Shown here piece after piece: positions 34,156-42,763 of a stretch of 51,281 nt of DNA. Both the position numbers and the translations under genes were made by a program. The stretch's first letter is position 1. Every line of letters begins with the position of its first letter. The notes beneath the pieces are model-generated. The model did no database searches, had not been told where the DNA came from, and was given only the letters and a program-made list of their open reading frames with translations. Location: the NCBI GenBank assembly GCA_016744355.1, contig JADGEN010000017.1, positions 1 to 51,281 of the forward strand, given 5' to 3'. The stretch is from Halieaceae bacterium. Its GTDB lineage: Bacteria > Pseudomonadota > Gammaproteobacteria > Pseudomonadales > Halieaceae.

Positions 34156-36034
34156 CCTCTACCGCCTGCTCCAGAGCAAAACGTCGGGTGCTGCTGGTGA
34201 GACTGGCAGTCCATTTATCAAAACTGAACTTCTCCGGGTCCTTGCGTAGATCTATCCATCCTTCCAGTCCAGAATCATCCATCCGTACGCTAAAGCCGCT
34301 ACTAGTAATGTGAGAAACGGTGCCTTTGAATATGGCCCCTGCTTTCTGTGCCTGCTTTTCGAGGTAATTACTGGCCAGCCACTGCTCAGCCTCGTTCATG
34401 GCGAAACGATTGCGCTGTAAATTGTCGGATAGTGCGGTCAGGGCATCCTGACTCACCAGGTTTACCGGGCCGTTGTGCAGAGCAGACTTTATTTGCAAGT
34501 GCACCAAAAAGTCCATGTGCTTGCGCAGTGGCGATGTGCAATTAGTGTAGGCATCCAATGACATGCCCATGTGCACGGCGGGTTCTGTGCTCAGGGTTGC
34601 GCGGGTCAGCAGACGGTTTACCATGCCCCGCAAAGGCAGTGTCTGTTGGTCGCTGGACAAACACTGCATGACAGCGCGGTAGTCCTTGCGGTCATCGAGA
34701 TTGCGTTCGGCAACTTCAGGTGCACTGCGCTGCAGAAACTTCTTTGCCTCTTTTAGTCGGTCCCGGCGAAAGCCGGGATGACTGACAAATGGCCCACTGC
34801 AGTTTTTCTCGGCGAGAAAGCGGGCGGCACAACGATTGGCGGCAACCATGCATTCTTCCACGACTTTCTGTGAAAGTAACTTGGAAGAGGGCTCCACATG
34901 GTCAATTTGCTTCTTATCATTGAGAATCCAGCGATACTCACGTCTGTCCTCCATAACCAGTTCGTCTTCTTCGCGCGATTTGCGCAAGGCTTGATAAACC
35001 TGGTAAAGGGCTTCGAGCGGTGTGGCGTGGCTCATGAGTTCGTCGTAGTCACCCGACAGATAACGGTCTACACCGTAATAGGAAAGCTTGGCTCTAGAGC
35101 GCACATTGGCTTCAATAAATTCGTAGTGTCCGACATCACCTGCATCCGACACAGAAATTTTGCATACCAGGGCTGGACGGTCATTGCCTTCCGAGAGCGC
35201 ACAGGTGTCTTGTGACAACTGCTCTGGCAGCATCGGAATCACGTCACCGTGGAAGTAGATGGAGCTTCCGCGTTGGGCGATCTCATTGTACAAAGGCGTG
35301 CCTGGCTCAATATACGCGGTGGGATCGGCAATGGCGACATACAGGGTCCAGCCATCATCGCTGATATCGGCGTACAGGGCATCGTCTATATCTTGCGTTT
35401 TAGCAGAGTCGATAGTGACAAATTCAAGGTCGGTGAGATCGCGTCGTGTGCTGGTCTCCATTGGATTCACGCCAGTGAGGCGCTGCTCCAGTTGAGCCAT
35501 AACATCAGCGCTCCAACTGTTTTGCAGATTGAATTTAGTTTGGCAATAGAGGTTTTCCACCCCCGGTGTGGATTTGCTGCCAAGAACTGACAGTACTTTG
35601 GCCTGGGGTCTGCCATCTTTTATAGGGTGACGCATGATTGCGCAACGCAGATAGTCGCCTTCTTTAACCCCGTTGCGGGCATGTGAGGGGATAAACAGCC
35701 AGCGACTCAAGTGAGGAAGATCTGGCTGTACGAAAACGGCGTTGCCCTTTTTGACGCAGCGACCAGTAAATTCATCCAGTGGGCTATTAACCAACTTTTC
35801 GATATTGGCCACGGTCTTCTTGTCTTTGGCGGGACGTATGCACACCCGCACGCGATCATGAGGGAAAGCCTTGAGCATTTCATCGGGTGGAATAAAGATT
35901 TCACGGCCGTCATCCAGCACGGCAAAACCGTAGCGCGCCTGAGTGCCTTTAACGACGGCTTCGGCGTACTCCTTTTCCGACTCCATTTGGCTTTTGAGGC
36001 CCTTTAACTGGGCGAGAGTGTCCTGATTGAGCAT
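34052..36034 (-). CDS. rnb: Ribonuclease II (3'-5' exoribonuclease)
   Basis: A 660-residue RNB-family exonuclease, close to E. coli RNase II (644). Order: N-terminal OB folds (ARYGFAVLDDGREIFIPP), the RNB domain with the acid cluster DSAKTQDIDDALY (about 209-221) and RGSSIYFHGDVIPMLPEQLS, then the C-terminal S1 domain (AGAIFKGTVSHITSSGFSVRM). It lacks the Lys-rich tail and winged helix of RNase R, which is also encoded in this window. It degrades unstructured mRNA. A GNRA-capped palindrome is embedded in its coding sequence at 34761-34778. The gene converges on a small hypothetical gene and diverges from the PIN-PhoH gene. Confidence 0.93.
   Translation of the reverse strand: MLNQDTLAQLKGLKSQMESEKEYAEAVVKGTQARYGFAVLDDGREIFIPPDEMLKAFPHDRVRVCIRPAKDKKTVANIEKLVNSPLDEFTGRCVKKGNAVFVQPDLPHLSRWLFIPSHARNGVKEGDYLRCAIMRHPIKDGRPQAKVLSVLGSKSTPGVENLYCQTKFNLQNSWSADVMAQLEQRLTGVNPMETSTRRDLTDLEFVTIDSAKTQDIDDALYADISDDGWTLYVAIADPTAYIEPGTPLYNEIAQRGSSIYFHGDVIPMLPEQLSQDTCALSEGNDRPALVCKISVSDAGDVGHYEFIEANVRSRAKLSYYGVDRYLSGDYDELMSHATPLEALYQVYQALRKSREEDELVMEDRREYRWILNDKKQIDHVEPSSKLLSQKVVEECMVAANRCAARFLAEKNCSGPFVSHPGFRRDRLKEAKKFLQRSAPEVAERNLDDRKDYRAVMQCLSSDQQTLPLRGMVNRLLTRATLSTEPAVHMGMSLDAYTNCTSPLRKHMDFLVHLQIKSALHNGPVNLVSQDALTALSDNLQRNRFAMNEAEQWLASNYLEKQAQKAGAIFKGTVSHITSSGFSVRMDDSGLEGWIDLRKDPEKFSFDKWTASLTSSTRRFALEQAVEVKFLRVEDASHQSLFAVVDGCGLKPSDPEPEKPA
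34761..34778. repeat. REP-like palindrome inside rnb
   Basis: TCCCGGC (34761-34767) and GCCGGGA (34772-34778) form a perfect stem closed by GAAA, followed by TGAC. The minus strand reads TCATCCCGGCTTTCGCCGGG, like a palindromic repeat commonly seen dispersed in proteobacterial genomes. Here it is translated in frame as SHPGFRR within the RNase II catalytic region. Confidence 0.5.
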
Positions 36035-36168
36035 CGGTGGGGGTTAACTTATTCTTATACAGAGCTCGCTATCGTATCTGAAAACAGCTGTGCTGTCAGT
36101 GAGAGTTGGGGTTTCTAGGGCGCGGCAGGTGTTTTTCTTCTAATCTGTCGCGCTTTGTTGATAAGCGA

Positions 36169-36197
36169 TTGACACTCGGGCAGATTGGGATTAATAA
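36169..36197 (+). promoter_or_regulatory. Sigma-70 promoter for the PIN-PhoH gene
   Basis: A perfect -35 TTGACA (36169-36174), a 17-nt spacer and -10 TAATAA (36192-36197), 59 nt before the start codon. This is the best promoter match I saw in the window. Confidence 0.65.
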
Positions 36198-36256
36198 TTG
36201 CTCCCAGTCCAGTTGTACTTCCTGTTACTAGCTATGCTTAAACGAGGATCTATACT

Positions 36257-37693
36257 ATGGAATCAGGCTCCGCTTTAAGAGTTGAAAAAACCAAGCTGAA
36301 ACCTGTCATCAAAAAAACCTACGTTCTGGATACGAACGTACTGCTACACGACCCCACCGCCGTCACGGCATTCAAAGCGCATCACCTTGTCATTCCCATG
36401 ACAGTCCTTGAAGAACTAGACCATATCAAAGACCGACACGATAAATCCGTGAGCCGCGAGGCCCGTATTGCTATCCAGGTTATTGATAAGGTTGTGGTGT
36501 CTGCCACGCCTCAGGAAATACAGGAGGGTGTTGAGATACCAGGGTCAACTATCGAGGGCCCCAAGGGAACTCTGGCGATATACCCCGATCAGCTATTGTC
36601 TGATAACTCCGACGTTCCCTACCTGGACGACACCCAGGCCCAGGCCAACGATAATCGCATCATCAACGTCGCCCTAAAATTACAGGCGGAGCACCCCGAT
36701 GAGTTTATCGCCCTGGTCACCAAAGATATCAATATGCGCATCAAGGCCAAGGGTTCGGGGTTGGTCAATGTGGAAGACTACCGTCGCGATAAGGTGCTGG
36801 ATGACATAGACCTGCTAGCCAAAGGCTATCGCAGTATCGAGGGCGATTTCTGGTCTACTATTTCCGAGGTAGACACCCTGCGTGAGGGCGACCGCACTTT
36901 GCACCGTATTCCGCGTCGCTCATTGCCCGATGCCTACCCTAATATGTTCGTGTATGACGATCAGGAATTTATGGCTTTTGTGAAGCGGGTGGACAAAGAG
37001 TACGTCTATCTGGCCTGCGATAGCCGGGATAAATTGATGCATAAGCGCTTCTGGGGTTTGTCTCCACGCAATCTCGAGCAGGCCATGGCAATGTATATGT
37101 TGGACGACGACAACGTTGATATGACGGTTTTAACCGGCCCCGCCGGTTCTGGAAAAACCTTGATGGCCCTGGCCTATGGCTTGCACGCTATTTTGGAGCA
37201 GGGCAGGTTCAGTAAATTAATTGTGGCGCGGTCAACGCCACCAATCGCCGAGGAGATTGGCTTTTTACCCGGTACGGAAGAGGAAAAAATGGCCCCGTGG
37301 TTGGCTGCCTTCGATGACAATCTCGAAATACTGCACGGTGCTGATGAGTCCTGTAACGGCAGTATCGATTACGTTAAGGAGCGCGCCAACATCCAGTTCA
37401 AGTCGCTTAATTTTATGCGCGGTCGCTCTTTCAATGACGCCTATATTATTATAGATGAGGCTCAGGGTCTGACTCAGTTTCAACTAAAATCGGTGATAAG
37501 CCGGGTGGGGGCTGATTCAAAAATTGTTGTACTGGGCAATCTTGCGCAAATAGACAATAAGTATATATCGCCGCTCACCTCGGGACTCACCTATCTGGTG
37601 GAGAAGAGTAAGTCCTATCCTCACGCGGGTATCATGCATGTCAATGGAATCGTGCGCAGCCGCTTGGCTGCGTTCGCTGAGGAGAACCTATAG
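36257..37693 (+). CDS. PhoH family protein with N-terminal PIN domain (PhoH2 type)
   Basis: A 478-residue fusion of a PIN ribonuclease and a PhoH ATPase. The PIN domain (about 20-150) starts TYVLDTNVLLHDPTAVTAF, has the acidic VLEELDHIKDR, and later LVTKDINMRIKAKG. The PhoH domain (about 240-478) has Walker A TGPAGSGKTLMAL, IARSTPPIAEEIGFLPG and DAYIIIDEAQGLTQFQ as Walker B. PhoH2 proteins unwind and cleave RNA. No vapB-like antitoxin gene precedes it. Its own strong promoter lies upstream and rnb, another RNA-decay gene, diverges from it. Confidence 0.92.
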   Translation: MESGSALRVEKTKLKPVIKKTYVLDTNVLLHDPTAVTAFKAHHLVIPMTVLEELDHIKDRHDKSVSREARIAIQVIDKVVVSATPQEIQEGVEIPGSTIEGPKGTLAIYPDQLLSDNSDVPYLDDTQAQANDNRIINVALKLQAEHPDEFIALVTKDINMRIKAKGSGLVNVEDYRRDKVLDDIDLLAKGYRSIEGDFWSTISEVDTLREGDRTLHRIPRRSLPDAYPNMFVYDDQEFMAFVKRVDKEYVYLACDSRDKLMHKRFWGLSPRNLEQAMAMYMLDDDNVDMTVLTGPAGSGKTLMALAYGLHAILEQGRFSKLIVARSTPPIAEEIGFLPGTEEEKMAPWLAAFDDNLEILHGADESCNGSIDYVKERANIQFKSLNFMRGRSFNDAYIIIDEAQGLTQFQLKSVISRVGADSKIVVLGNLAQIDNKYISPLTSGLTYLVEKSKSYPHAGIMHVNGIVRSRLAAFAEENL

Positions 37694-37711
37694 TTAATAG
37701 ACTGGGCTGCT

Positions 37712-38737
37712 TTAAGTGGCCTGGTCTTCGGCCGGTTTTTTCTTCTTTTTTCGGCGTAAATCTTTTTCGAGTGCTATTTCAAATTTGAACACGATACTCC
37801 ATACGCCCTGTCGCTGCTCGTCCACATTTCGGCGGCGGTAGTTGTAGGCTGGCTGTAGCTCCATAAACAGGAAATCGCGGTAAATTTGGCGGCGAAACAA
37901 GAAGCCGATTTTATAATTTTTGGTAAAAGACTCAGGCTCGGTGACGCCGTTTATCGCCACAAAAGCACTGGTTGCGATTGGACGCTTGGTGTCGACGAGG
38001 TAGCGTTGGCGCAGGGCCAGACTGGTGCGCCATTCTGTGCCGTCGGTTTCCTCGCCGTATCGAATACGATTACTCCATCGAAGAGAGTCGTTATCATTTA
38101 TGGCGCGGTAGAAGTCCAGCTGGGTGGTGGAGTAAAAACCATCATCGTCCTCCCACTGCACGCGCTCCAGGAAGCGATAGCTGGATAGCTCTCCGATATT
38201 CTTACTATGACGAAATCGCACGCCGGGTCGCGCGCCGCTGGTGGAAATACCCAAAGTGAGATCAAAACGTGAGTTCTTTTTCTCGGCAAGTTCGTATTGT
38301 AAGCCCACGGAGTCGTTCTCATCGAGTTCTCCCGGAGTTGTGGAATCGTCATCTTCCTCCCCTTCAAAAACCAAATCCAGGCGCTTGGAGATTCGGGGCA
38401 ACTGAACCTTGCCCCGCAGTCGAACCTTCAGGTTATGCCCGTCTTCATCTTCCCAGTCGTCGATAAACTCGGCTCTGAGGAAGGATTCGGCCTGCTCCAG
38501 ATCGTCAATTGGGTCGCCAAAGAAATTGTCCATCCACTGGGTCAATGCCTGACTTTTGTCTGTGGCATAGCCGTGGCTTGAGTCGACCCAGGTTATGGGG
38601 TCGTCGTCGATGGTGTGATCTGCTTCGTTCTCGTCAGCCCATACCGAAACAGGAAGAGCAAACAGTAGTATAATGGCCCAAAGCTTCAATGCCGGCTTCC
38701 CACTTATTTCTTTAATGACTTTAACTACAGGATACAT
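37712..38737 (-). CDS. Exported beta-rich protein, possibly outer-membrane barrel
   Basis: A 341-residue protein of unknown family. A signal peptide is clear (KLWAIILLFALPVSVWA, cut before DENEADH). The mature part is acidic at first (DDPITWVDSS, then FEGEEDDDSTTPGELDENDS), then has alternating-residue strands ending in aromatic residues (YRFLERVQWEDDDGFYSTTQ, DFLFMELQPAYNYRRRN), as in outer-membrane barrels. It ends in a Lys/Arg run (RRKKKKKPAEDQ), so the last strand is not at the C-terminus. ATG 38737 gives a long n-region; a TTG at 38689 would give MKLWAII and a more usual signal peptide. Confidence 0.65.
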   Translation of the reverse strand: MYPVVKVIKEISGKPALKLWAIILLFALPVSVWADENEADHTIDDDPITWVDSSHGYATDKSQALTQWMDNFFGDPIDDLEQAESFLRAEFIDDWEDEDGHNLKVRLRGKVQLPRISKRLDLVFEGEEDDDSTTPGELDENDSVGLQYELAEKKNSRFDLTLGISTSGARPGVRFRHSKNIGELSSYRFLERVQWEDDDGFYSTTQLDFYRAINDNDSLRWSNRIRYGEETDGTEWRTSLALRQRYLVDTKRPIATSAFVAINGVTEPESFTKNYKIGFLFRRQIYRDFLFMELQPAYNYRRRNVDEQRQGVWSIVFKFEIALEKDLRRKKKKKPAEDQAT

Positions 38738-38745
38738 TACGCGTC

Positions 38746-39594
38746 ATGGATTCCCTGTTCATCTTTTTCCAGCATATCGTACCCCAACACTATTTGTCGC
38801 GCCTGACCGGATGGTTGGCGGAAGTGCGTCATCCGCTGTGGCTCAAAAATTTCGTTATAAAACAGTTTGTGCGCCACTTTGAAGTGAACATGGCCGAGGC
38901 GGAGCAGCCCGATCCAACGGCCTACGCAAACTTTAATGATTTTTTCACCCGAGAACTGCAAGTCGGAGCCCGTCCCATTGCCGATGCCGACCTCGTTTGT
39001 CCCGCCGATGGCGCCATCAGTCAGTTGGGGGCCATTGAAGAGGGGCGAATATTTCAGGCAAAGGGGCAGCACTTCTCCACGCGCGAGTTGTTAGGTGGAG
39101 ACGACGAACGTGCCGCGCAGTTCACCGACGGTCAGTTTGCCACGATTTACCTCTCTCCCAGGGACTACCACAGGGTGCATATGCCGCTGGCTGGAACGCT
39201 CACTGCCACCAGCTATATTCCGGGTGATTTGTTTTCTGTCAACGCTGTTACGGCGGAAAATGTTGAGCGCTTGTTCGCCAGAAATGAGCGGTTGGTGTGT
39301 TACTTCGACACGGATATGGGCCCTATGGCGATGATTTTGGTCGGTGCCATGGTGGTGGCCGGTATCGAAACGGTTTGGTCGGGCCAGGTGGCACCGGCTA
39401 CCGATGCCCCCACTGTGGTCGATTACCAGAATTTGCCTGAGCCGGTTTCTCTGGCCAAGGGTGACGAAATGGGCCGCTTCAAGCTGGGTTCTACGGTGGT
39501 TTTGTTGTTTCCTAAAGACCGTATGAGTTGGGATGAGCGTTATGTGGCGGGGACGTCTACCAGATTGGGTGAACCGTTGGGTAGTGCCGTTTAG
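38746..39594 (+). CDS. psd: Phosphatidylserine decarboxylase proenzyme
   Basis: A 282-residue proenzyme of phosphatidylethanolamine synthesis. The self-cleavage motif is LGST at 247-250, with S249 becoming the pyruvoyl group of the alpha chain. Also present are YANFNDFFTRELQVGARPI, VCPADGAISQLG and YLSPRDYHRVHMPLAG. It works at the inner membrane. ATG 38746 has AGGA 13 nt upstream, and its start codon is only 8 bp from the start of the divergent exported-protein gene, so regulatory sequence must overlap one of the coding regions. Structured repeat copy C begins 19 nt after the stop. Confidence 0.96.
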   Translation: MDSLFIFFQHIVPQHYLSRLTGWLAEVRHPLWLKNFVIKQFVRHFEVNMAEAEQPDPTAYANFNDFFTRELQVGARPIADADLVCPADGAISQLGAIEEGRIFQAKGQHFSTRELLGGDDERAAQFTDGQFATIYLSPRDYHRVHMPLAGTLTATSYIPGDLFSVNAVTAENVERLFARNERLVCYFDTDMGPMAMILVGAMVVAGIETVWSGQVAPATDAPTVVDYQNLPEPVSLAKGDEMGRFKLGSTVVLLFPKDRMSWDERYVAGTSTRLGEPLGSAV

Positions 39595-39613
39595 ATTCGA
39601 TTTACTGGAATCC

Positions 39614-39731
39614 GCAACCGGAACCTCCCTCCCCTTTGCCCGGCACGCCAAGAGACGCATCCATGCGGGGCTCGGCGACGGCCATCCGTGGCCGCCGACG
39701 TCCGGGCAAAGGGGAGGGAGGTTCCGGTTGC
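39614..39731 (+). repeat. Structured repeat copy C (short type), downstream of psd
   Basis: Arms 39614-39643 and 39702-39731 are perfect reverse complements over 30 nt, the longest in the window, and share no sequence with the arms of A and B. The core reads CACGCCAAGAGACGCAT then CCATGCGGGGCTC, as in copies A and B. The inner hairpin is different: CGGC, a GAC bulge, GGCCA, loop TCCG, then TGGCCGCCG. No T-run follows the right arm. It lies between convergent psd and rsgA, 19 nt after psd and in the psd orientation. Confidence 0.85.
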
Positions 39732-39802
39732 TAACTATAGTCGTGATGCTCTGACACTCGGTTAGCACCTCACCAACACTAAATAACCAACAATTCCGCC
39801 GC

Positions 39803-40816
39803 TCACTCCTCCAAACTATCAACCATCTGCCGATAACTGTTCAAACGTCTCTCACTGACCTCCCCAGACTCCACCGCAGCTAGAATCGCACATTTGGGTT
39901 CCTGCTCGTGTTTACAGTCGCGGAATTTACAAGCGCCCAGAAAGGGATGGAATTCGCGGAAGCCAGCCTCGATTTGTCGGCGCGTCATATGCCACAGGCC
40001 GAACTCGCGTATACCCGGCGAGTCAATCAGCACGCCGCCGCTGGGCAAGTGGAACAGGCGGGCTGTGGTGGTTGTGTGAACACCCTTGTTAGTGCTTTCC
40101 GAGAGGGCGCCAACGCGAAGGTCCAGCTCTGGCAACAAAACATTAATGAGCGAAGACTTCCCCACGCCGGACTGGCCCACAAACACGCTGGTGCGATCGC
40201 GCAGCTGAGCCAGAAACTCGTCCATCCCATCCTCTGTCTTCACCGAGGCATGCAGCACTTTGTAGTCAATCGTGGGGTAAATTCCCAGCAACTGGTCAAT
40301 GTGTGCGCGGCGTTCCGGGTCGTTGTCCAGTAGATCGGTTTTGTTTAGCAAAATTACCGGCTCTATGCCTACTGTTTCCGCCGCTACCAGATAGCGGTCA
40401 ATCAGGTTGGCGTGGGGCTCTGGTGACGATGCCATTACCAAAATGATCTGGTCGATATTGGCGGCCACCGGTTTGATTTTGCCGTAGGGGTCTGGGCGTG
40501 ACAGAACGTTGTCGCGTTCGAGTTGAGCCACCACCACACCGGTGGGTTCGCCCTGACGCCATATGACCCTGTCGCCAGTAACCATGCCTTCGAGGTTGGC
40601 TCGAATGTGGCAGCGTCGGCGATCGCCCGGTTCGGACTCTACTTCAACCTGTGTGCCGAAGTGCGCGACAATAAGGCCCTCGCGTTCAGGGCCCAGGTCG
40701 CCAGCGGATAGCGCATCGTCTGCCGAGCCGGCACGCTTTTCGGCGCGTTTGGCTCGCTCTTCCTGTATCTTGTCGATTCGCCAGCTCTGGCGCCGAGTCA
40801 GTTTTCGTTTACTCAT
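39803..40816 (-). CDS. rsgA: Small ribosomal subunit biogenesis GTPase RsgA
   Basis: The start is ATG 40816, giving MSKRKLTRRQSWRIDKIQEE, the family's basic N-terminus; the frame is open 35 codons upstream without support. The 337-residue protein has an N-terminal OB fold, then a circularly permuted GTPase: LLNKTDLLD (G4) comes before GQSGVGKSSLIN (G1) and DSPGIREFG (G3). The C-terminal zinc site is CKFRDCKHEQEPKC. RsgA acts late in 30S maturation by releasing RbfA. It diverges from orn, as in many gammaproteobacteria. Confidence 0.96.
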   Translation of the reverse strand: MSKRKLTRRQSWRIDKIQEERAKRAEKRAGSADDALSAGDLGPEREGLIVAHFGTQVEVESEPGDRRRCHIRANLEGMVTGDRVIWRQGEPTGVVVAQLERDNVLSRPDPYGKIKPVAANIDQIILVMASSPEPHANLIDRYLVAAETVGIEPVILLNKTDLLDNDPERRAHIDQLLGIYPTIDYKVLHASVKTEDGMDEFLAQLRDRTSVFVGQSGVGKSSLINVLLPELDLRVGALSESTNKGVHTTTTARLFHLPSGGVLIDSPGIREFGLWHMTRRQIEAGFREFHPFLGACKFRDCKHEQEPKCAILAAVESGEVSERRLNSYRQMVDSLEE

Positions 40817-40909
40817 TGCGGCATTATTCAGGGGTGGGCTTTGGCTGTCGAGGCATTTTGCTACACTATTGTCCGTACTTTCACTTTGAACACAGTAACC
40901 AGGAAATAA

Positions 40910-41470
40910 ATGACCATGCAAAACGCCAAGAATCTTATCTGGGTCGACTTGGAAATGACCGGTCTCGAACCGGATTCGGACGTGGTGATAGAGATTGCCA
41001 CCATTGTTACAGACAGCGACTTAAACACGCTGGCTGAGGGCCCGGTTATCGCCTTGCACCAAAGTGATGCGCGCCTTGACGGCATGGATGAATGGAATAC
41101 TACCCACCACAACAGCTCGGGTCTGGTGGCGCGGGTAAAGGCCAGTCAACATAATGAGCAGAGCGCAACGCAGGAGACTATAGACTTTTTACAACAGTGG
41201 GTGCCTGCTGGCGCTTCACCCATGTGTGGCAATACTATCTGCCAGGATAGGCGTTTTATGGCGCGGCACATGCCGCAACTGGAAGCCTTTTTTCACTACC
41301 GCAACCTCGATGTCAGCACGCTAAAAATACTAATGCAGCTTTGGCGCCCGGAGTTAGCTTCTGGTTTCAGGAAATCTGCCACGCATTTGGCGTTGGACGA
41401 TATTCGTGAGTCCATTGAAGAGATGCGCTATTACCGGGAACACTTTATCAATATGGGTGAAAGCGTTTAA
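40910..41470 (+). CDS. orn: Oligoribonuclease
   Basis: A 186-residue DEDDh exonuclease that finishes RNA decay by hydrolysing short oligoribonucleotides such as pGpG. Exo I is [14 protein letters not shown], Exo II is around [21 protein letters not shown], and Exo III is [18 protein letters not shown] precedes ATG 40910 by 5 nt; a second ATG at 40916 is equally plausible. Because Orn clears pGpG, it also affects c-di-GMP turnover, which is relevant to the PilZ protein of this window. Confidence 0.96.
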   Translation: MTMQNAKNLIWVDLEMTGLEPDSDVVIEIATIVTDSDLNTLAEGPVIALHQSDARLDGMDEWNTTHHNSSGLVARVKASQHNEQSATQETIDFLQQWVPAGASPMCGNTICQDRRFMARHMPQLEAFFHYRNLDVSTLKILMQLWRPELASGFRKSATHLALDDIRESIEEMRYYREHFINMGESV

Positions 41471-41524
41471 AGGATTCTGCTCTGAGCTTTTGCACGGTTG
41501 TCGTTGCTGTTCCTGTAATAGGAT

Positions 41525-42597
41525 CTAGGCAGTGTCGTGTTGTGCCAACGCCCATTCCACGTGCTCTTTTACTAATTCTGATGGAAAATCGAGGCGACTG
41601 CGCAAGGCGTTGATGATTGCCTTGCTGCGTGGCGCATTGCCCAGAGCGATTGCCAAATTGCGTAGCCAGCGCTCGTAGCCAATACGGCGTAGGGCCGAGC
41701 CTTCGGTATTGGCCAAATAGGTGTTTTCATCCCATAAAAACAAATCGACCAGCTGCACATCATCCAACTGGTGGCGGGGCTGAAAATCATCTTGTTCTGT
41801 AGATTGGGCAAATTTGTTCCAGGGGCACAGCAGCTGGCAGTCATCGCAGCCGAATATGCGATTGCCCATGAGGGAGCGCAATTCGGGGTCGATGCTACCT
41901 TTATGTTCGATTGTGAGGTATGAGATGCACTTACGCGCATCCAGTTGGAAGGGCCCTATGAATGCATTGGTTGGGCAGATATCCAGACAGGTAGTGCAGG
42001 TGCCGCAATGTTTACTGGTTTGCGCTACGGTTTCTTGCAGTGGCAGGTCGGTGTATATCTCCCCCAGAAAGAACCACGACCCGGCCTCTGAATTTATCAG
42101 CATGGTATTTTTGGCGATCCAACCCAAGCCCGCGCTTTCTGCGATTGCGCGCTCCAGCACAGGGGCGCTGTCTACAAACGCACGGTACTGCCCGCTGCCC
42201 GCCTCGGCCTCTATGCGCTTAGCCAGTTTGGCGAGTCGTTTGCGTATGAGTTTGTGGTAATCGCGGCCCAGTGTGTAGCGGGAGATGTAGGCTTTGTCGG
42301 GGGATGCGAGTATTTCCAGGGGTTGTGTGTCGGGGGTGAGGTAATCCATACGGAGGGAGATGACACGGCAGGTGCCGGGTATCAGTTCTTCGGGGCGCGA
42401 GCGCTTGATGCCATGACTGGCCATGTAGTCCATGCTGCCGTGGTAGCCCGCATCCAGCCACTTTTGCAGATAGGCTTCGTTGTCACCTAAGTCTACATCG
42501 GTGATGCCTACTTGGGCGAAGCCTAGTTCTTTCGCCCATTGTTGGATTTGGTTTTCTAGTGAGATATTGGATACCGGCTTGTCGTTGATGGGGGCAT
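41525..42597 (-). CDS. queG: Epoxyqueuosine reductase, N-terminus interrupted by an apparent 1-nt frameshift
   Basis: The conserved reading frame from stop 41525 to about 42592 encodes QueG. It has ENQIQQWAKELGFAQVGITD, WLDAGYHGSMDYMASHG, and two ferredoxin-like clusters CGTCTTCLDICPTNAF and CDDCQLLCPWN, then the C-terminal HEAT-like helices. It reduces epoxyqueuosine to queuosine in tRNA using B12 and two [4Fe-4S] clusters. This frame has no ATG, GTG or TTG between an upstream TAA and the internal ATG 42433, which would remove about 50 conserved residues. An ATG at 42597 is followed by five C's and is out of frame by one; six C's would restore a 357-residue protein. Sequencing error, unusual start or mutation are all possible. 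Confidence 0.8.
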
Positions 42598-42763
42598 TAT
42601 ACTGGCTTCTGTGGATTCGCGGTTACTATTGATAATTGGGCCTGGTTTGCAGTTAGCCGCTCCCTACTCCTCGTATCGAGTGAATAGCCCGTCTCTGGGG
42701 TTTAGGCCGATTTGAACCCCCAATTAACGTATACTTTCCCCAGACCTGAATAGGAAAGAAATA

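Noticed and set aside
36257..37693. PIN domain as part of a VapBC toxin-antitoxin pair
   Set aside because: No antitoxin gene upstream, and the PIN domain is fused to a PhoH ATPase.
39614..39731. Copy C as a simple intrinsic terminator of psd
   Set aside because: The helix is much too long, has a conserved internal core shared with other copies, and no T-run follows.
39091..39822. 243-codon minus-strand frame across psd and the repeat
   Set aside because: Antisense to psd and then through structured repeat C; composition is not protein-like.
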